A stretch of 64,000 nucleotides of DNA, from contig NC_134026.1 of NCBI RefSeq assembly GCF_964204645.1, forward strand, positions 11,372,450 to 11,436,449, given 5' to 3'. Below the pieces are notes generated by a model. It was not told the DNA's origin. It worked only from the letters and a program-made list of their open reading frames with translations, and searched no databases. The position numbers and the translations under genes were made by a program. The DNA is from Tubulanus polymorphus. Taxonomy: Eukaryota; Nemertea; Palaeonemertea; Tubulaniformes; Tubulanidae. This document shows, piece after piece, positions 44,301-56,718 of the stretch (the first letter of the stretch is position 1; every line of letters begins with the position of its first letter).

Positions 44301-46773
44301 AATGGCCGGAATCTAGCATTGATTTTCATATCAGACAATGAGAAAGTATGTAAAGGTAAGCATTTAAATAATCAGTAAGTCCAGAGGGCTTTAATTATCT
44401 CTTATCTGTGCGAACTAAATCACAGTCACTAGAAGCCGGTCTGAAGATCGTTGGCTAGAAACAAAAACAAAGGCAGACGATTGAAAATATGCTACCAAAT
44501 TAGACCCAAAAATCATTCAAAGACCTTTTAATAGTATTTGAATAAAATGATACACGATAGATTAACTCACCAATAGTTGTCGCTCAAAAAGGTAGTTTCA
44601 CACCACACCACCTTCTATTCCAAAAAAAAGGATGGATTCCCTCGCTCTTCTTGGATGGCAATAATCTCGTTTATAACTGGTGACGGCTGAGTAGGTGCAG
44701 GTCCTCCTCCAGTTTTCCGGCTCTCCCGCTGATAGCCTCCTACTGTGGCCTTGGCAGTTACACAAAGCTGCCGCCACTTTTCCTTTACAGCAGCAGGTGT
44801 CCTCTCACAAATTCCAAGAGAACTCACTGACTTACTTATCTCCACCCACTTATCATGTTTTTTTCCGATTTGTAACACTGTTTGTGAAGCTGCTGGTCAA
44901 TAAATCGTAGTTTTCTCTCACTAGGCTAGTTAACAGATCGATTTCTATTACACTGAAGTTAGTTTTTCTTTTATTTCTAATGTTTTGTAGAGCAGGTTTA
45001 ACTGACACAGATTCCATGTTTGCAGCCATTTTGATTTTGAAAATGAGGCTAAACACTGTTTAGGACTTAACTACTAGTTAAAAAAAGATAACGACTCGTT
45101 AGTTAACCAAAGGCTTAAACAGTCTTTGAGCAACCGATCTAAACAGTCGTTAAACGAGTGTTTAAGTAACGAATCTTCAGGGATTTTAACCAGTCGTTAG
45201 TCTTAACGACTGGTTAAAATTAAACAACCTTTGAGCAACCGGCCCCTGGTGTCTAATTTCAGGGATGAATCGTGGCAACCTGGTGAGAAATTCAATATGA
45301 TCTCCGAGAGTCAACTGATGTCGCTGTTCAAAATGTGCCCGCAATGTGTCACTGAGCCCAAAATGAAAACATCAAATGGAACTGCCATCTCTGTGCTTCA
45401 GGAATGCCAATCTGGGTTTTGTGGTTTTAAGCGTGTCTGGCACAGCCAACCGAAAATAGCCAATGTGCCTGTGGGAAACATATCTCTCAGTGCTGCAATA
45501 CGTTTTGCTGGATTGGCTCCATCTAAGGCCTTGCGTTTGTTTCAACATATGAATGTGCACAGCATTTCATATGATACGTTGATGAAACATCAATCAAAGT
45601 ACTTAATTCCAGCCGTGAATGAGGTTTTAACAAAGAAAGTGAGGCACTTTTGTCATCTTTGAAAGAAAAAGAATCCAATGGTAGGCCCATGCACTTCTTT
45701 AGGTTTGAAATTATCATAATTCAAATTAGCAATTTTCCATGCCAATTTACCCGATTTTCATCTAGGTCACTCTGCCAAATATGGAACCTATACCGTAATG
45801 GAAAAGAACTCGAACAAAATCATATCGGCAAAGCTTGTACAGGTATGTAAAATATTGTAAATTAGTTCTTATAAAAATTACACATTTTTCTTTTAATTTA
45901 ACTTATAATATTGACTTCATTCTTTAGTCAAAAGAAGTAACATCTAGTTCGGCCATGGAGAAGGAAGGGTTGATACGGTCTCTTCATGAACTGTCATCAT
46001 TTGGTATCGTTGTCAAAGAACTGGTGACTGACAGACACGTTTCTATCCGGAAAATGATGAGAACAGATTATTCCAACATTAAACACAGTTTTGATGTTTG
46101 GCATCTAGAAAAAGTAGGGTATCTGACTTTTTTTACAAATTTATTTTAAAAATGATTGTTCAAATAATATTTCCTCACCTTTTTAGGTCTTGGAAAAAAA
46201 CTATTGGCTGTTGGTAAAGAAAGAGGGTGTCAGCTCGTTTATGATTGGAAGGCCGCAATATCCAAACATCTAGTATGGGCGGCTCTTTCTAATCATATCG
46301 AAGATATACACGTCCATGATAACCCCCATTTTCCTGAATGTCAACACGGAGAAATAGCAGAAAGAGAATATTTCACTAGCCGTAACTGTTGTCATAACAT
46401 GGCTACGTTGTTTTCTATTGTTGATCATATTTTGCCTCCTTTTACAGTTAATTGATGGACACTATATGTAATGGTAAATCTCATTGATAAATACTATGTT
46501 GTTGCTTTTGGCTTTGGCTTTACTTGTATTTACACACTTCTAATCTATTTTCTCTCACTATAAGCTTATGTGTAATTCTGTGCAGGCACATTGATGCCAT
46601 GAATCCTACAAGAAGCCTTTATTTAGGGGCTGGACTAGAGACTATATGGGTTGAAGGGGCTATATCTAAAATATCTATAACCAAAGTATCTTTTGCTCAC
46701 ATTCTCCTGGTTTATCCAACAGCATTTTTTTAGATTTCGTATTGCACTGTGGTTAGGTTACACTGTTACATAT

Positions 46774-46851
<78 letters not shown>

Positions 46852-47556
46852 TATGTATACACTATAATGTTTATGAAAAGATATATCACATGCAAGTATT
46901 AATCTTCGCATTCCATGAATAGATTCAAGGCATATACCAGGCTGACTGATGTAGCATTCAAAACACATTTCAAGAATGATGTAAAATGTCTATCGCCGAA
47001 CGGTGTAACGTCTAGAGTTGAGTCTTTCCATTCACTCCTCAATCATCTAGCGCCAAAAATTGTACATTTTAGTTATCATGGAATAACAGCTAGGCAGGAA
47101 TTTGTTAGCATATCAGTTTTATTCCTAATAACAAGAATTGAGGATCTCTGCTGAAAAACAATGCGATTGTTATATTCAATTCTGTACATTTGCTTGCTCT
47201 ACAGGTATCGTATTGCTGTATTACATCACAATGAAAAAGTCAACAGAAGACAGGCTCAGACCAAAGATGGGGAAATAGGTATAACGTTGTGTATCCCAAG
47301 TTCAAGAAAGGAAGTCATACACTATGTAAAGTGTTTGAGCAAGCAACCTTTAGTAAGTTTCAAACATGGGCTTTTAGAGTATACACGTACATGTACATGT
47401 ATTTATATCTTAAAATTGAATTTTACTTTTTTCCAGACTACATTAAACCACTTATGGCCTGTGTCTTCGAGCGCCTTGCAACTGGGAGGAAATACTTGAG
47501 TGATAGAACCAAACCACCACCTCTCTCAAGTTCAGCAAAAAAAAATCACAAAAGTT
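41312..47556 (+). CDS. THAP-domain / transposase-like host gene with introns, interrupted
   Basis: Probable exons: 41312-41452 (THAP N-terminus, [20 protein letters not shown] with the C-x4-C pair and LHTFPHP); 45263-45680 (CPQC...[16 protein letters not shown]); 45766-45842 ([18 protein letters not shown]); 45928-46113 ([14 protein letters not shown]...YDVWH-like [10 protein letters not shown]); 46187-about 46455; a possible one at 46586; 46923-about 47100 ([18 protein letters not shown]); 47205-about 47280; 47437-47556. All start after AG and most end before GT. The blocks match a widespread but unnamed THAP-linked transposase-derived family. A Harbinger element sits between the first two exons, the first exon ends in TAG, and one frameshift is near 45635, so it may be dead. 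Coordinates of exons 5 to 8 are approximate. Confidence 0.6.
41460..43773 (+). pseudogene. Harbinger (HARBI1-like) transposase, split
   Basis: N-terminal catalytic piece 41460-41781: [19 protein letters not shown] (first Asp) and [18 protein letters not shown] degraded piece near 41920-41990 resembles the WPGxxHD region. C-terminal piece 43366-43773: [19 protein letters not shown] (second Asp), [17 protein letters not shown] (Glu) and the [11 protein letters not shown] end. About 1.3 kb of foreign DNA separates the parts. DDE residues are present, but the gene is not continuous. Confidence 0.85.
42150..43000. other. promoter-like insertion within Harbinger
   Basis: Short AGTAATATTAAAG repeats at 42152-42200, then from about 42380 G+C-richer DNA with a TATA box (CGTATAAAAGGGGCCG, 42596-42611) and a GAGAGAGAGCGG run. 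It looks like an LTR or captured promoter. I could not find matching TG/CA ends with a target duplication, so the class is open. Confidence 0.35.
43860..45030 (-). pseudogene. Harbinger Myb/MADF-like DNA-binding protein
   Basis: Partner protein that binds transposon ends in PIF/Harbinger systems. Exon-like frames 45030-44853 ([12 protein letters not shown]), 44878-44615 ([20 protein letters not shown], then [13 protein letters not shown], a Trp-containing Myb/SANT-like helix set) and 44202-43873 (coiled-coil [20 protein letters not shown]). Frames are joined across a break near 44870 and an intron-like gap at 44230-44610. Confidence 0.65.
46774..46849. repeat. (TA)n microsatellite
   Basis: About 38 TA units within an intron of the THAP/transposase gene. 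Confidence 0.95.
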
Positions 47557-47745
47557 GAAGCTATTAGATTGCATAAGACCAGAATGACCAGGTTCACGGA
47601 AGACAAAGAGTAGATGACGGTTGAGTTCTCGGATGCTAGAACATCATTTATGATTTAAGAATATAATTTTCATTCGACCGAATTGTTTTATTAGAAAATT
47701 TAAAAGTTACAAAATTTAACACTTGTACATAGAAATTTTAACAGT
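47557..47745. other. spacer after THAP gene
   Basis: 3' end and flank of the THAP gene. I see no gene or repeat of note. Confidence 0.4.
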
Positions 47746-47789
47746 AAATATAGCTGCAAAGCAGCGATAACGGGTTTTCTGCACAGTCT

Positions 47790-48080
47790 TAGAATCCTGT
47801 TCAACGGAGGATTTCGACAAAGCATTTGATAAGGCACAACATCAGCCATTTCTAACAGGCTAATAGGAAACAGTATCATTGCAGTTATCTCTGAACCAAA
47901 ACTTGAAATCAATGGAACGCCTCATCTTGGAATAAGTCGGTCTAACTAGTGGAGTCACGCAAGGTAGTATCCTAAACCGTCTTCTGTTTAATGTCCTGAC
48001 AAATGACATACACAGTAATCGAACATATACCAGACCGAGTTAATTTCCAAATCGACCTTAACACGCTGTTTGACCAAAAA
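47790..48080 (+). pseudogene. non-LTR reverse transcriptase fragment (unit 1)
   Basis: Broken frames include the QGSIL..LLFNVLTNDIHS pattern (near 47955-48015) of CR1/LINE-type reverse transcriptases. Copies with more of the upstream DFDKAFDKAQHQPLL block occur at 50345-50660 and 54955-55270. All have stops, and no YxDD or endonuclease is seen. Confidence 0.6.
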
Positions 48081-48609
48081 ACTTAATGTTCCAACAAGAA
48101 AATCTTGTTCGAATGAAAACAATTCGCTCTTTGCTTGAACCAAAAATTTTCTTCATTCTGACAAAAAGATGAGTTTGAATAAAAAGCTATGTTATTGTTG
48201 AAATGAAAAATTTTTTGTCCCGGCAAAAAATTTGGTTGAGCGAAAACAATTTTTTCGAATGAATGTTTGAATGAAAACAATTCTGTTCGATTGAACGAAA
48301 TACTTAATACTTTTGGTTCGGAGAAAAAACTATTTACAATATACTTGTTCGAACGAAAAACTTAAAGTTCTGACAAGAAAATTCTGTTCAAATCAAAACG
48401 ATTCTGTTCGATCGAATGGTTGTTCGAAAGAAAAACCTTTCGTTTGGACAAAAAAAGTTTGTTCAACTTTGTTCTAACGATTTTTTCAAATTGGTTCAAT
48501 CGAAAAGAATATTATTGGTTGGAATGAAATAAATTTTGGTCAGACGAAAGAATTTTCTAGCGAAAGGTCTATTGAATGAAAAAAAGATATTTCTGGGGCT
48601 CCGCTGTAA

Positions 48610-48945
48610 CTTAAAGCCGGACGTAGGTCGGCCTTGTGACGCGATGCGATCCTCGCAAGTTTCGGTGCAATTCGGTTGCGATACGATTGTCAGCGACTGT
48701 GTGCAACTAGTTTCTGCCAGTCGCAAGAGCGCATCGGTTGGATGTGACAGTCGTGTCGCGTCGCAGAAAGTAGAACACGTGCGACTCCTTGTGACTGGCG
48801 TTGCTGAAAGTCGCAACCCATTGCAAGGGAGCGTAGGTCGATGAGTCGTTGCGACAGAATCGTCGTTGCGACAGAATCGTCGCTGGTGGTCGCAATGATT
48901 GGCGTCGCAGTGAATCACAAGCCGTCGCAAGGCCGACCTACGCCA
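48610..48945. mobile_element. MITE with CGTAGGTCGGCCTTG ends
   Basis: The ends CGTAGGTCGGCCTTGTGACG (48618) and CGTCGCAAGGCCGACCTACG (mirror, near 48921-48941) form an inverted repeat. The interior is GTCGCA-rich. The same interior, cut short, is at 51105-51284 in unit 2. Confidence 0.65.
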
Positions 48946-51283
48946 TGCTTTAGTCATTAGGAATTAATGAAATACCAGTTTCATTTATGATGAAAAAACT
49001 CAAATGAAAGGGTGGCTTATAAGCTGTCTGCTCAGACGAAATTTTCAAAAAAATCTTCATTTTTGGCAATAAAATTGATAATTGTGATTGATCGTTGCAA
49101 GTCACAACCAGTTAATCACTAATTAACATGCATTTTAATAGATCTGATTCCTCCTTTACAGTGAACTTAGCTTTAACCTAGTAGAGGCTACTAGCCTATG
49201 TAGGCCTATGTGCATAGGCCTAACATCCAGACAGATTGGTCGTAGGCCTATTGAATAACAACCCACCTAAATATCGTAAATTTTGTTTTGAAGTTCAATG
49301 CAATGAGTCCGTTAATAAACGCAACAATTATACTGCGTTTGTTTGAGACAGTAAAGCTCAGTACCGGTAGGCCTAAAGCCGCGTAAAACTCGATAAACAC
49401 TTCAAGCGACACAGCGAACGATATCCGTTCCCCCACAGCGAACGTTTACTGCGAATGTCAAGTGTGAGTCCAGCATACTGAAAGGAGTGTACTGTTATAT
49501 ACTTGTATTTAGTAAATACCTTGTGCATTTGACAATGATCGGTATGTACTGTAGGAAATATAGAGTATTGATGGAATTTATATAGAGGTTGAAGCCCGCG
49601 GCCGAATAAAGTAATATATTCTTTTATTTTGATACCTCGTCGACATAACAGCTTTTCTCCGCTATATCTCTTCGGCGTGTTTCGTTTAGGCCTACGACTC
49701 CGCGGTACACTTATGATTTATCTTAGTAAATACACGGTTAATTTGATAAACAAAATAGGTATTGCTAAACTAACTGCTTGACGCCCGCGGCCAAATCACT
49801 GGGAGTAATAAATTAATTTGTACTCGATTTGATTCTTATGATGAGGAGAAACTCGCAGCTGATCCCCGGAACGACGATGTAGTGACACACGTCGATGTTT
49901 ACGGCTCGACAGTGCTTTTAAAATCTAAAATAGTAAATTTCCTGTCTATCGGTAATATGATTTGATGAGGAAAATGGGCAATTGTTAAAATTAGTTTTTT
50001 AAAAACTGCGACAGAATGTGCAATCTTTGGGTAATAAATTTGTTAATTTATGCTTGAATTGATAATCGATGTGACAAGAAACGTGCGGTAGATTTCGGAA
50101 AGACGACTTAGAAAAACATGTCGGCTCTTTGAATGGGGCTCAATTTTCGATGTTAACGGCCCGACAGTGCTTTTGTAACGATGATTCTTCAAAATACGCA
50201 CGGGGTATTTGTAGATCGAAGTGAGCTGAATGATATCAGACGGATTGTATCGACAACAGCGGCAAGGTAACAAAGCCTTTGTTCTTTTAGTAAAAATAGT
50301 GTGGAAGAAAATAATAATAATAAATATAGCTGCAAAGCAGCGATAACACAGTCCTGTTCAACGGTGGATTTCGACGAAGCATTTGATAATGCACAACATC
50401 AACCATTACTAAACAGGCTATTAGGAAACAGTATCCATGATAGGTCGCTCAAATGGCTCAGCAGTTATCTCTGAACGAAAACTTGTAGCCGAAATCAACG
50501 GAACACTTCATCTTGGAATAAGTCGATCTAACTAGTGGAGACACGCATGGTAGTATCCTGAGTTGTCTTCTGTTTATTGTCCTGACAAATGGCATACACA
50601 GTAATCCAACATATACCTGACCGAGTAAATTTCCAAATCGACCTTAACGCGCTGTTCGACCAAAATACTTAATGTTCCAACAAGAAAATCTTGTTCGAAA
50701 GAAAATAATTCTGTTTGATAGAACAATACGCTTTTTGCTTGAACCAAAAATTTTCTTCATTCTGACAAAAAATGTGTTCGAATAAAAAGCTATGTTATTG
50801 TTGAAATGAAAAAAATTTGGTTGAGCGAAAACAATTTTTTTCGAACAAATGTTTGAATGAAAACAATTCTGTTCGATTGAACGAAATACTTAATACTTTC
50901 GGTTCGGAGAAAAAACTTTTTTCAATATACTTGTTCGAACGAAAAACTTAATGTTCTGACAAGAAAATTCTGTTCAAATTAAAACGATTTTGTTCAATTG
51001 AATGATTGTTCGAACGAAAAACCTTTCGTTTGGACAAAAAAAAGTTTGTTCAACTTTGTTCTAACGATTTTTTCAAATTGGTTCAATTGTATAGAATATT
51101 ATTGGTTCTTGTGACACGATGCGATCCTCGCGTTGCATCGCAAGTTTCGATGCAAGTCGCTTGCAATACGATTGTGTGCGACTAGTTTCTGCCAGTCGCA
51201 AGAGCGCGTCGGTTGGTTGTGACAGTCGTGTCGCGTCGCAGAAAGTAGAACACCTACGACTCCATGTGACTGGCGTTGCTGAA

Positions 51284-51759
51284 AGATGAGGACGCCAGTG
51301 ATATGACGACTGAGTTTCAAGTCGTCAAAACGTCACGATATGTCGACATATTCATGTCGAATTGATGCGATATATCGACATAAATATGGCGACTTGTCGA
51401 GTTGGAACGCAACAACTCGAGGCCCTTTATCGCTTCCGTAGATCTTTCATTAAGTAGGATCACTTGAATGATCGCTTTAATATCATTTAAAAAAAAAAAG
51501 AATCTGCCAAAATGACCTTAATATTCGACACTATATCTACGGAAGCGATAAGGGGCCTCGGAGATGACGCGTTCCAACTCGACAAGTCGCCATATTATTG
51601 TCGACATACCGCGATGTATCGCGTCAAGTCGACATGAATATGTCGATATATCGTGATGTTTTGACGACATATTTCGTTTTCTTAACCATTTTCCTCGCGA
51701 CAAGTCGACATATTCATGACGACTTGAAACTCAGTCGTCATATTACTGGCGTCCTCATC
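51284..51759. mobile_element. palindromic MITE
   Basis: Ends GATGAGGACGCCAGTGATAT (51284) and ATATTACTGGCGTCCTCATC (mirror, near 51740-51759), about 42 bp inverted, and more inverted pairing inside (AAGCGATAA / TTATCGCTT with CGACTTGTCGAGTTGGAA pieces). It cuts the previous MITE. A half copy is at 51820-51950. Confidence 0.7.
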
Positions 51760-52034
51760 TTACATTTAGACATGTCTTCAAATGACGGCTTGTCCCGTGG
51801 AAAATGAGCAAATAAGCGAAATTTGTCGTGAAAACGTCACGATATGTAGACATATTCATGTGGACACGATATATCGCGATATATCGACATAAATATGGCG
51901 ACTTGTCGAGTTTGAACATGAAAACTCGAGGCCCTTTATCGCTTCCGTACTATATCAGATTAATCGACTTCAAAATAGGCGAAAGCATAAGTCTTTATAA
52001 CGTTATTAATTGGCCTAATTATTCAAAAGCTAAT

Positions 52035-53640
52035 AATGTTGGCGACAAAACCAAAAAAATTAATTGTCGCGGGCGATAAAACCAAAATAATCAATTGTCG
52101 CGGGCGATAAAACCAAAATATTCAATTGTCGCGGGCAACAAAACCAAACTAATGAATTGTCGCGGGCGATAAAACCAAAATAATAAATTGTCACAGGCGA
52201 TAAAACCAAAAAACTGAATTGTCGCGGGCGATAAAACCAAAATCATGAATTGTCGCAGGCGACAAAACCAAACTAATGAATTGGCGCGGGCGATAAAGCC
52301 AAAATAATGAATTGTCGCGGGCGATAAAACCAAAATATTGAAGTGTCGCAGGCGATAAAACCGCGACAAAAAGAGAAAAAAATTGTCGAGGGCGATAAAA
52401 CCAAAATATTGAATTGTCGTGGGCGACAAATCCAAAAAATGAATTGTCGCGGGCGATAAAACCAAAATATTGAAGTGTCGCAGGCGATAAAACTGCGACA
52501 AAAAGAGAAAAAAATTGTCGCCGGCGATAAAACCGAAATAATGAATTGTCGCGGGCGATAAAACCAAAATATTGAATTGTCTTGGGCGACAAATCCAAAA
52601 AATGAATTGTCGCAGGCGATAAAACCAAAATCTTGAATTGTCGCCATTGTCGTGTGCGACAAAACCTAAATAATGAATTGTCGCGGGCGATAAAACCAAA
52701 ATAATAAATTGTCACAGGCGATAAAACCAAAAACCTGAATTGTCGCGGGCGATAAAACCAAAATCATGAATTGTCGCGGGCGACAAAACCAAAATATTCA
52801 ATTGTCGCAGGCGACAAAACCAAACTAATGAATTGGCGCGGGCGATAAAGCCAAAATAATGAATTGTCGCGGGCGATAAAACCAAAATATTGAAGTGTCG
52901 CAGGCGATAAAACCGCGACAAAAAGAGAAAAAAATTGTCGCGGGCGATAAAACCAAAATATTGAATTGTCGTGGGCGACAAATCCAAAAAATGAATTGTC
53001 GCGGGCGATAAAACCAAAATCTTGAATTGTCGCCATTGTCGCGTGCGACAAAACCAAAATAATGAATTGTTGCGGGCCATAAAACCAAAATATTGAAGTG
53101 TCGCAGGCGATAAAACCGCGACAAAAAGAGAAAAAAATTGTCGCGGGCGATAAAACCGAAATAATGAATTGTCGCGGGCGATAAAACCAAAATAATGAAT
53201 TGTCGCGGGTGATAAAACCCAAATATTGAATTGTCGTGAGCGACAAAATCAAAATATTGTTTTGTCGCGGGTGACAAAACCAAATTAATGAAGTGTCGCG
53301 GGCGATAAAACCAAAATAATGAATTGTCGCGGGCGATAAAACCAAAATAATGAATTGTCGCGGGCGATAAAACCAAAATATTGAATTGTCGCGGGCGACA
53401 AATCCAAAAAATGAATTGTCGCGGCAGAAAAACCAAAATCTTGAATTGTCGCAGGCGAAAAAACCAAACTAATGAATTGTTGCGGGCGATAAAACCAAAA
53501 TAATCAATTGTTGCGGGCGATAAAACCAAAATAATGAATTGTCGCGGGCGATAAAACCAAAATATTGAATTGGCATGAGCGACAAAACCAAAATTATTGT
53601 TTTGTCGCATAATTTAGTTTTGTCGTTTTGTCATAATGTC
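52035..53640. repeat. 31-bp minisatellite, block 1
   Basis: Unit close to AATTGTCGCGGGCGATAAAACCAAAATAATG, roughly 50 copies with substitutions and longer variants, for example CGACAAAAAGAGAAAAAAATTG at about 52365, 52495, 52915 and 53117. Each unit contains TGTCG...CGACA-type self-complementarity. Long minus-strand ORFs here (52091-53610) come from the repeat. Confidence 0.9.
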
Positions 53641-55284
53641 GCCCTCATTTGCATATACGTTTTTTTTTTTACGCATGGCCCTTATCAGCCATCATACTAA
53701 AGCCTTAAGGTCTCGTAAAACTCGATAAACACTTCAAGCGACACAGCGAACGATCTCCTTTCCCCCACAGCGAACGCTTAACCTAGTAGAGGCTACTAGC
53801 CTATGTAGGCCTATGTATATGCGTAGGCCTAACATCCGGACAGATTGGTCGTAGGCCTATTGAATTTAACAACCCACCTAAATATCGTAAATTTTGTTTT
53901 GAAGTTCAATCCAATGAGTCCGTTAATAAACGCAAAACGTACTGTGTTTGTTTGAGACAGTAAAGCTCAGTACCGGTAGGCCTAAAGCCGCGTCAAACTC
54001 GATAAACACTTCAAGCGACACAGCGAACGCTTACTCCGAATTTCAAGTGTGAGTCCAGCATACGGAAAGGATTATGTGTTATATACTTGTATTTAGTAAA
54101 TACCTTGTGCATTTTACAATGATCGGTATGTACTGTAGGAAATATAGAGTATTGATGGTATTGATATAGAGGTTGAAGCCCGCGGCCGAATAAAGTAATA
54201 TATTCTTTTATTTTGATACCTCGTTGACATAACAGCTTTTCTCCGCTATATCTCTTCGGCGTGTTTAGTTTAGGCCTACGATTCCTCGGTACACTAAAGA
54301 TTTATCTTAGTAAATACTAGGTTAATTCGGTAAAGAAAAATAGGTATTGTTATACTAACTCCTTGAAACCCGCAGCCAAATTACTGGTAGTAATAAATTA
54401 ATTTGTACTCGATTTGATTCTCATGATGAGGAGAAACTCGCAGCTGATCCCCGGAACGACGATGTAGTAACACACGTCGATTCGTCGATGTTCACGGCTC
54501 GACAGTGCTTTTAAAATCTAAAGTAGTCAATTTCCAGTGTATCGGTAATATGATTTGATGAGGAAAATGGGCTATTGTTAAAATCACTGTTTGAAGACCG
54601 CGACTGAATTTGTAGTCTGCGGCAATAAATTAGTTCATTTATACTTGAATTGATAATCGAAGTGACAGTCGGCCTGCGGGTTGATTTCGGGATGACGACT
54701 CGAAAAACATGTCGCCGCATTGAATGGGGCTAAATTTTCGATGTTTACGGCCCGACAGCGCTTTTGTAACGATGATTCGTGAAAAAACACGCGGGCTATT
54801 TGTAGATCTCAGTGAGCTGAACGATATTATATGGATTGTATATGAAACAGCGGTAAGGTAACAAAGCCTATGTTCTTTTGGTAAAAATAGTGTGGAAGAA
54901 AATAATAATAATAAATATAGCTGCAAAGCAGCGATAACGGGTTTTCTGCACAGTCTTAGAATCCTGTTCAACGGTGGATTTCAACAAAGCATTTGATAAG
55001 GCTCAACATCAGCCATTACTAAACAGGCTATTAGGAAACAGTATCAATGATAGGTCGCCCAAATGGCTCAGCAGTTATCTCTGAACGGAAACTTGTAACC
55101 GAAATCAACGGAACGCCTCATCTTGGAATGAGACGGTCTAACTAGTGGAGTCACGCAAGGTAGTATCCTAAGTCGTCTTCTGTTTAATGTCCTGATAAAT
55201 GACATACACAGTAATCCAAAATATAACAGACCGAGTAAATTTCCAAAACGACCTTAACACACTGTTCGACCAAAAAACTTAATG

Positions 55285-55568
55285 TTCCGACAAAACCACG
55301 GGCGACAAAACCAAAATTATGAATTGTCGCGGGTGACAAAACCCAAAATATTGAATTGTCACGGGTGACAAAACAAAAATAATGAATTGTCGCGGGCGAT
55401 AAAACCAAAATAATGAATTGTCGCGGGCGATAAAACCACAGTAATGAATTGTCGCGGGCGTTAAAAACCAAAATAATGAATTGTCTCGGACGGCAAAAAC
55501 AAGATATTGAATTGTTGCGTGCGACAAAACCAAAATAATGAATTGTCGCGGGCGACAAAACCAAACTA
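55285..55568. repeat. 31-bp minisatellite, block 2
   Basis: About nine copies of the same unit as 52035-53640, starting right after the RT remnant and cut at 55568 by a nested repeat. Confidence 0.9.
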
Positions 55569-56718
55569 GGGGTCCAGGGACACCATGCTCACTTGGGAAG
55601 TGGTTTCAAATGCTCAACAATCTAACAATTTCAATACATAACGCCCTCTAGTGACCATATACAAAACCAATGACCTTGAAACCCACCACAATCATAGAAC
55701 ATGTGAGCAGCTATGATTTTGTAATTGATTGTGATAACAAAATATGCCTCGTTACCAATTTAATATGGAAGTACTAAGTTATTCTACTATTCAACGCCCC
55801 CTGGTGACCATATGCAAAACCCAATGACCTTAAAACTCACCACAATCGTAGTACATGTCATGAAATACAACTTTGCAATTGATCATAGTAACAAAATATG
55901 CCTAGGTACCAATCTAATAAGGAAATACTAAGCCATTCTACTATTCAGCGCCCCTGGTGACTATATGGAATAACTAATGTCCTCAAAAACTCACCACAAT
56001 CATAGCCGATGTCATGAACTACAACTTTGCAATGGATCATGGTAACAAACTATGCCTAGGGACCAATCTAATAAGGAAAAACTAAGCTTTTCTACTATTC
56101 AACGCCCCCTGGTGACTATATAGAATAACTAATGTCCTTCAAAACTCACCACAATCATAGGCGATGTCATGAACTACAACTTTGCCATTGATCATGGTAA
56201 CAAAATATGCCTTCGTACAAATATAATATAGCGATACTAAGTTATTGTATTATTCAACGCCCCTGATGGCCACATACAAAAACCAATGACCTTGAAACTC
56301 ACCGAAATCATAGAACACGTTATGGGCTACAACTTTCCAATTGAATATAGTAACACAATATGCTTAGGTTTCAATTAATCGTGGAAAAACTTTTTCCCAC
56401 CTACGAATGAGTACTGATGACACCAAGATGGCCGCCAATTGCGTCATAATTGGCTGATCAAAAATACCTGTCCCAGGTATAAAACATCCCTCTCTAAAGA
56501 ATATCCATCAGCAATTGCAATGAGAAATGGCAAACCAGTAGGAAGCTACAGGACCTAGAATTCTGGCCAAAATTGACATTTTTGGGCACTAAAAAGGTCA
56601 TACGACGGCCATCTTGAGTCAGATCGACCCAATTTTCTTATGCTGATGGGCCTTTGGTAGATTCAAATATAAACGAAAGATCAAGGTAATTGATCAAAGC
56701 GTCTTCAAAATTTTCTTC
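55569..56718. repeat. nested repeat with about 154-bp tandem array
   Basis: Reverse-oriented relative of 10877-11435, inserted in the minisatellite. It holds five copies of a 154-bp unit, marked by CGCCCCCTGGTGAC-type sequence near 55642, 55796, 55950, 56104 and 56259, then AAGATGGCC parts. The other end of the family is missing. Confidence 0.75.

Larger units (their letters stand above)
41453..45245. mobile_element. Harbinger DNA transposon, left end missing
   Basis: Right end at 45245 (GCAACCGGCCC, then CTG as expected for a 3-bp CWG target site). It contains a HARBI1-type nuclease on plus (41460-43773) and the Myb/MADF-like partner on minus (43860-45030), the two-gene set of PIF/Harbinger. 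A long inverted motif (TTTTAACCAGTCGTTAG / CTAACGACTGGTTAAAA) lies at 45183-45220. No matching left end with GGGCCGGTTG is visible near 41453, so the left side is truncated against the THAP exon. Confidence 0.75.
47746..50325 (+). mobile_element. composite repeat, unit 1
   Basis: Starts AAATATAGCTGCAAAGCAGC and ends in an (AAT)n run at 50310-50325, where unit 2 starts with the same block. Contents: reverse-transcriptase remnant 47790-48080; TTCGAA-rich degenerate repeat 48080-48560; MITE 48610-48945; conserved 3' part 49170-50310 with TAGGCCTATG repeats and the GCCCGCGGCCGAATAAAGTA block. Lacks the 31-bp minisatellite. Confidence 0.65.
50326..54908 (+). mobile_element. composite repeat, unit 2
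   Basis: Same order as unit 1: RT remnant 50345-50660 with DFDEAFDNAQHQPLL-like reading, TTCGAA-rich stretch 50660-51100, truncated MITE 51105-51284, a second MITE 51284-51759, partial copy of that MITE at 51820-51950, 31-bp minisatellite 52035-53640, conserved 3' part 53690-54900 and (AAT)n tail. Confidence 0.65.

Noticed and set aside
46693-46968. ORFs with Tyr-Ile repeats
   Set aside because: Translation of the (TA)n microsatellite.
48496-48957. ORFs on both strands rich in Arg/Cys/Ser
   Set aside because: Lie within the GTCGCA-rich MITE with inverted ends.
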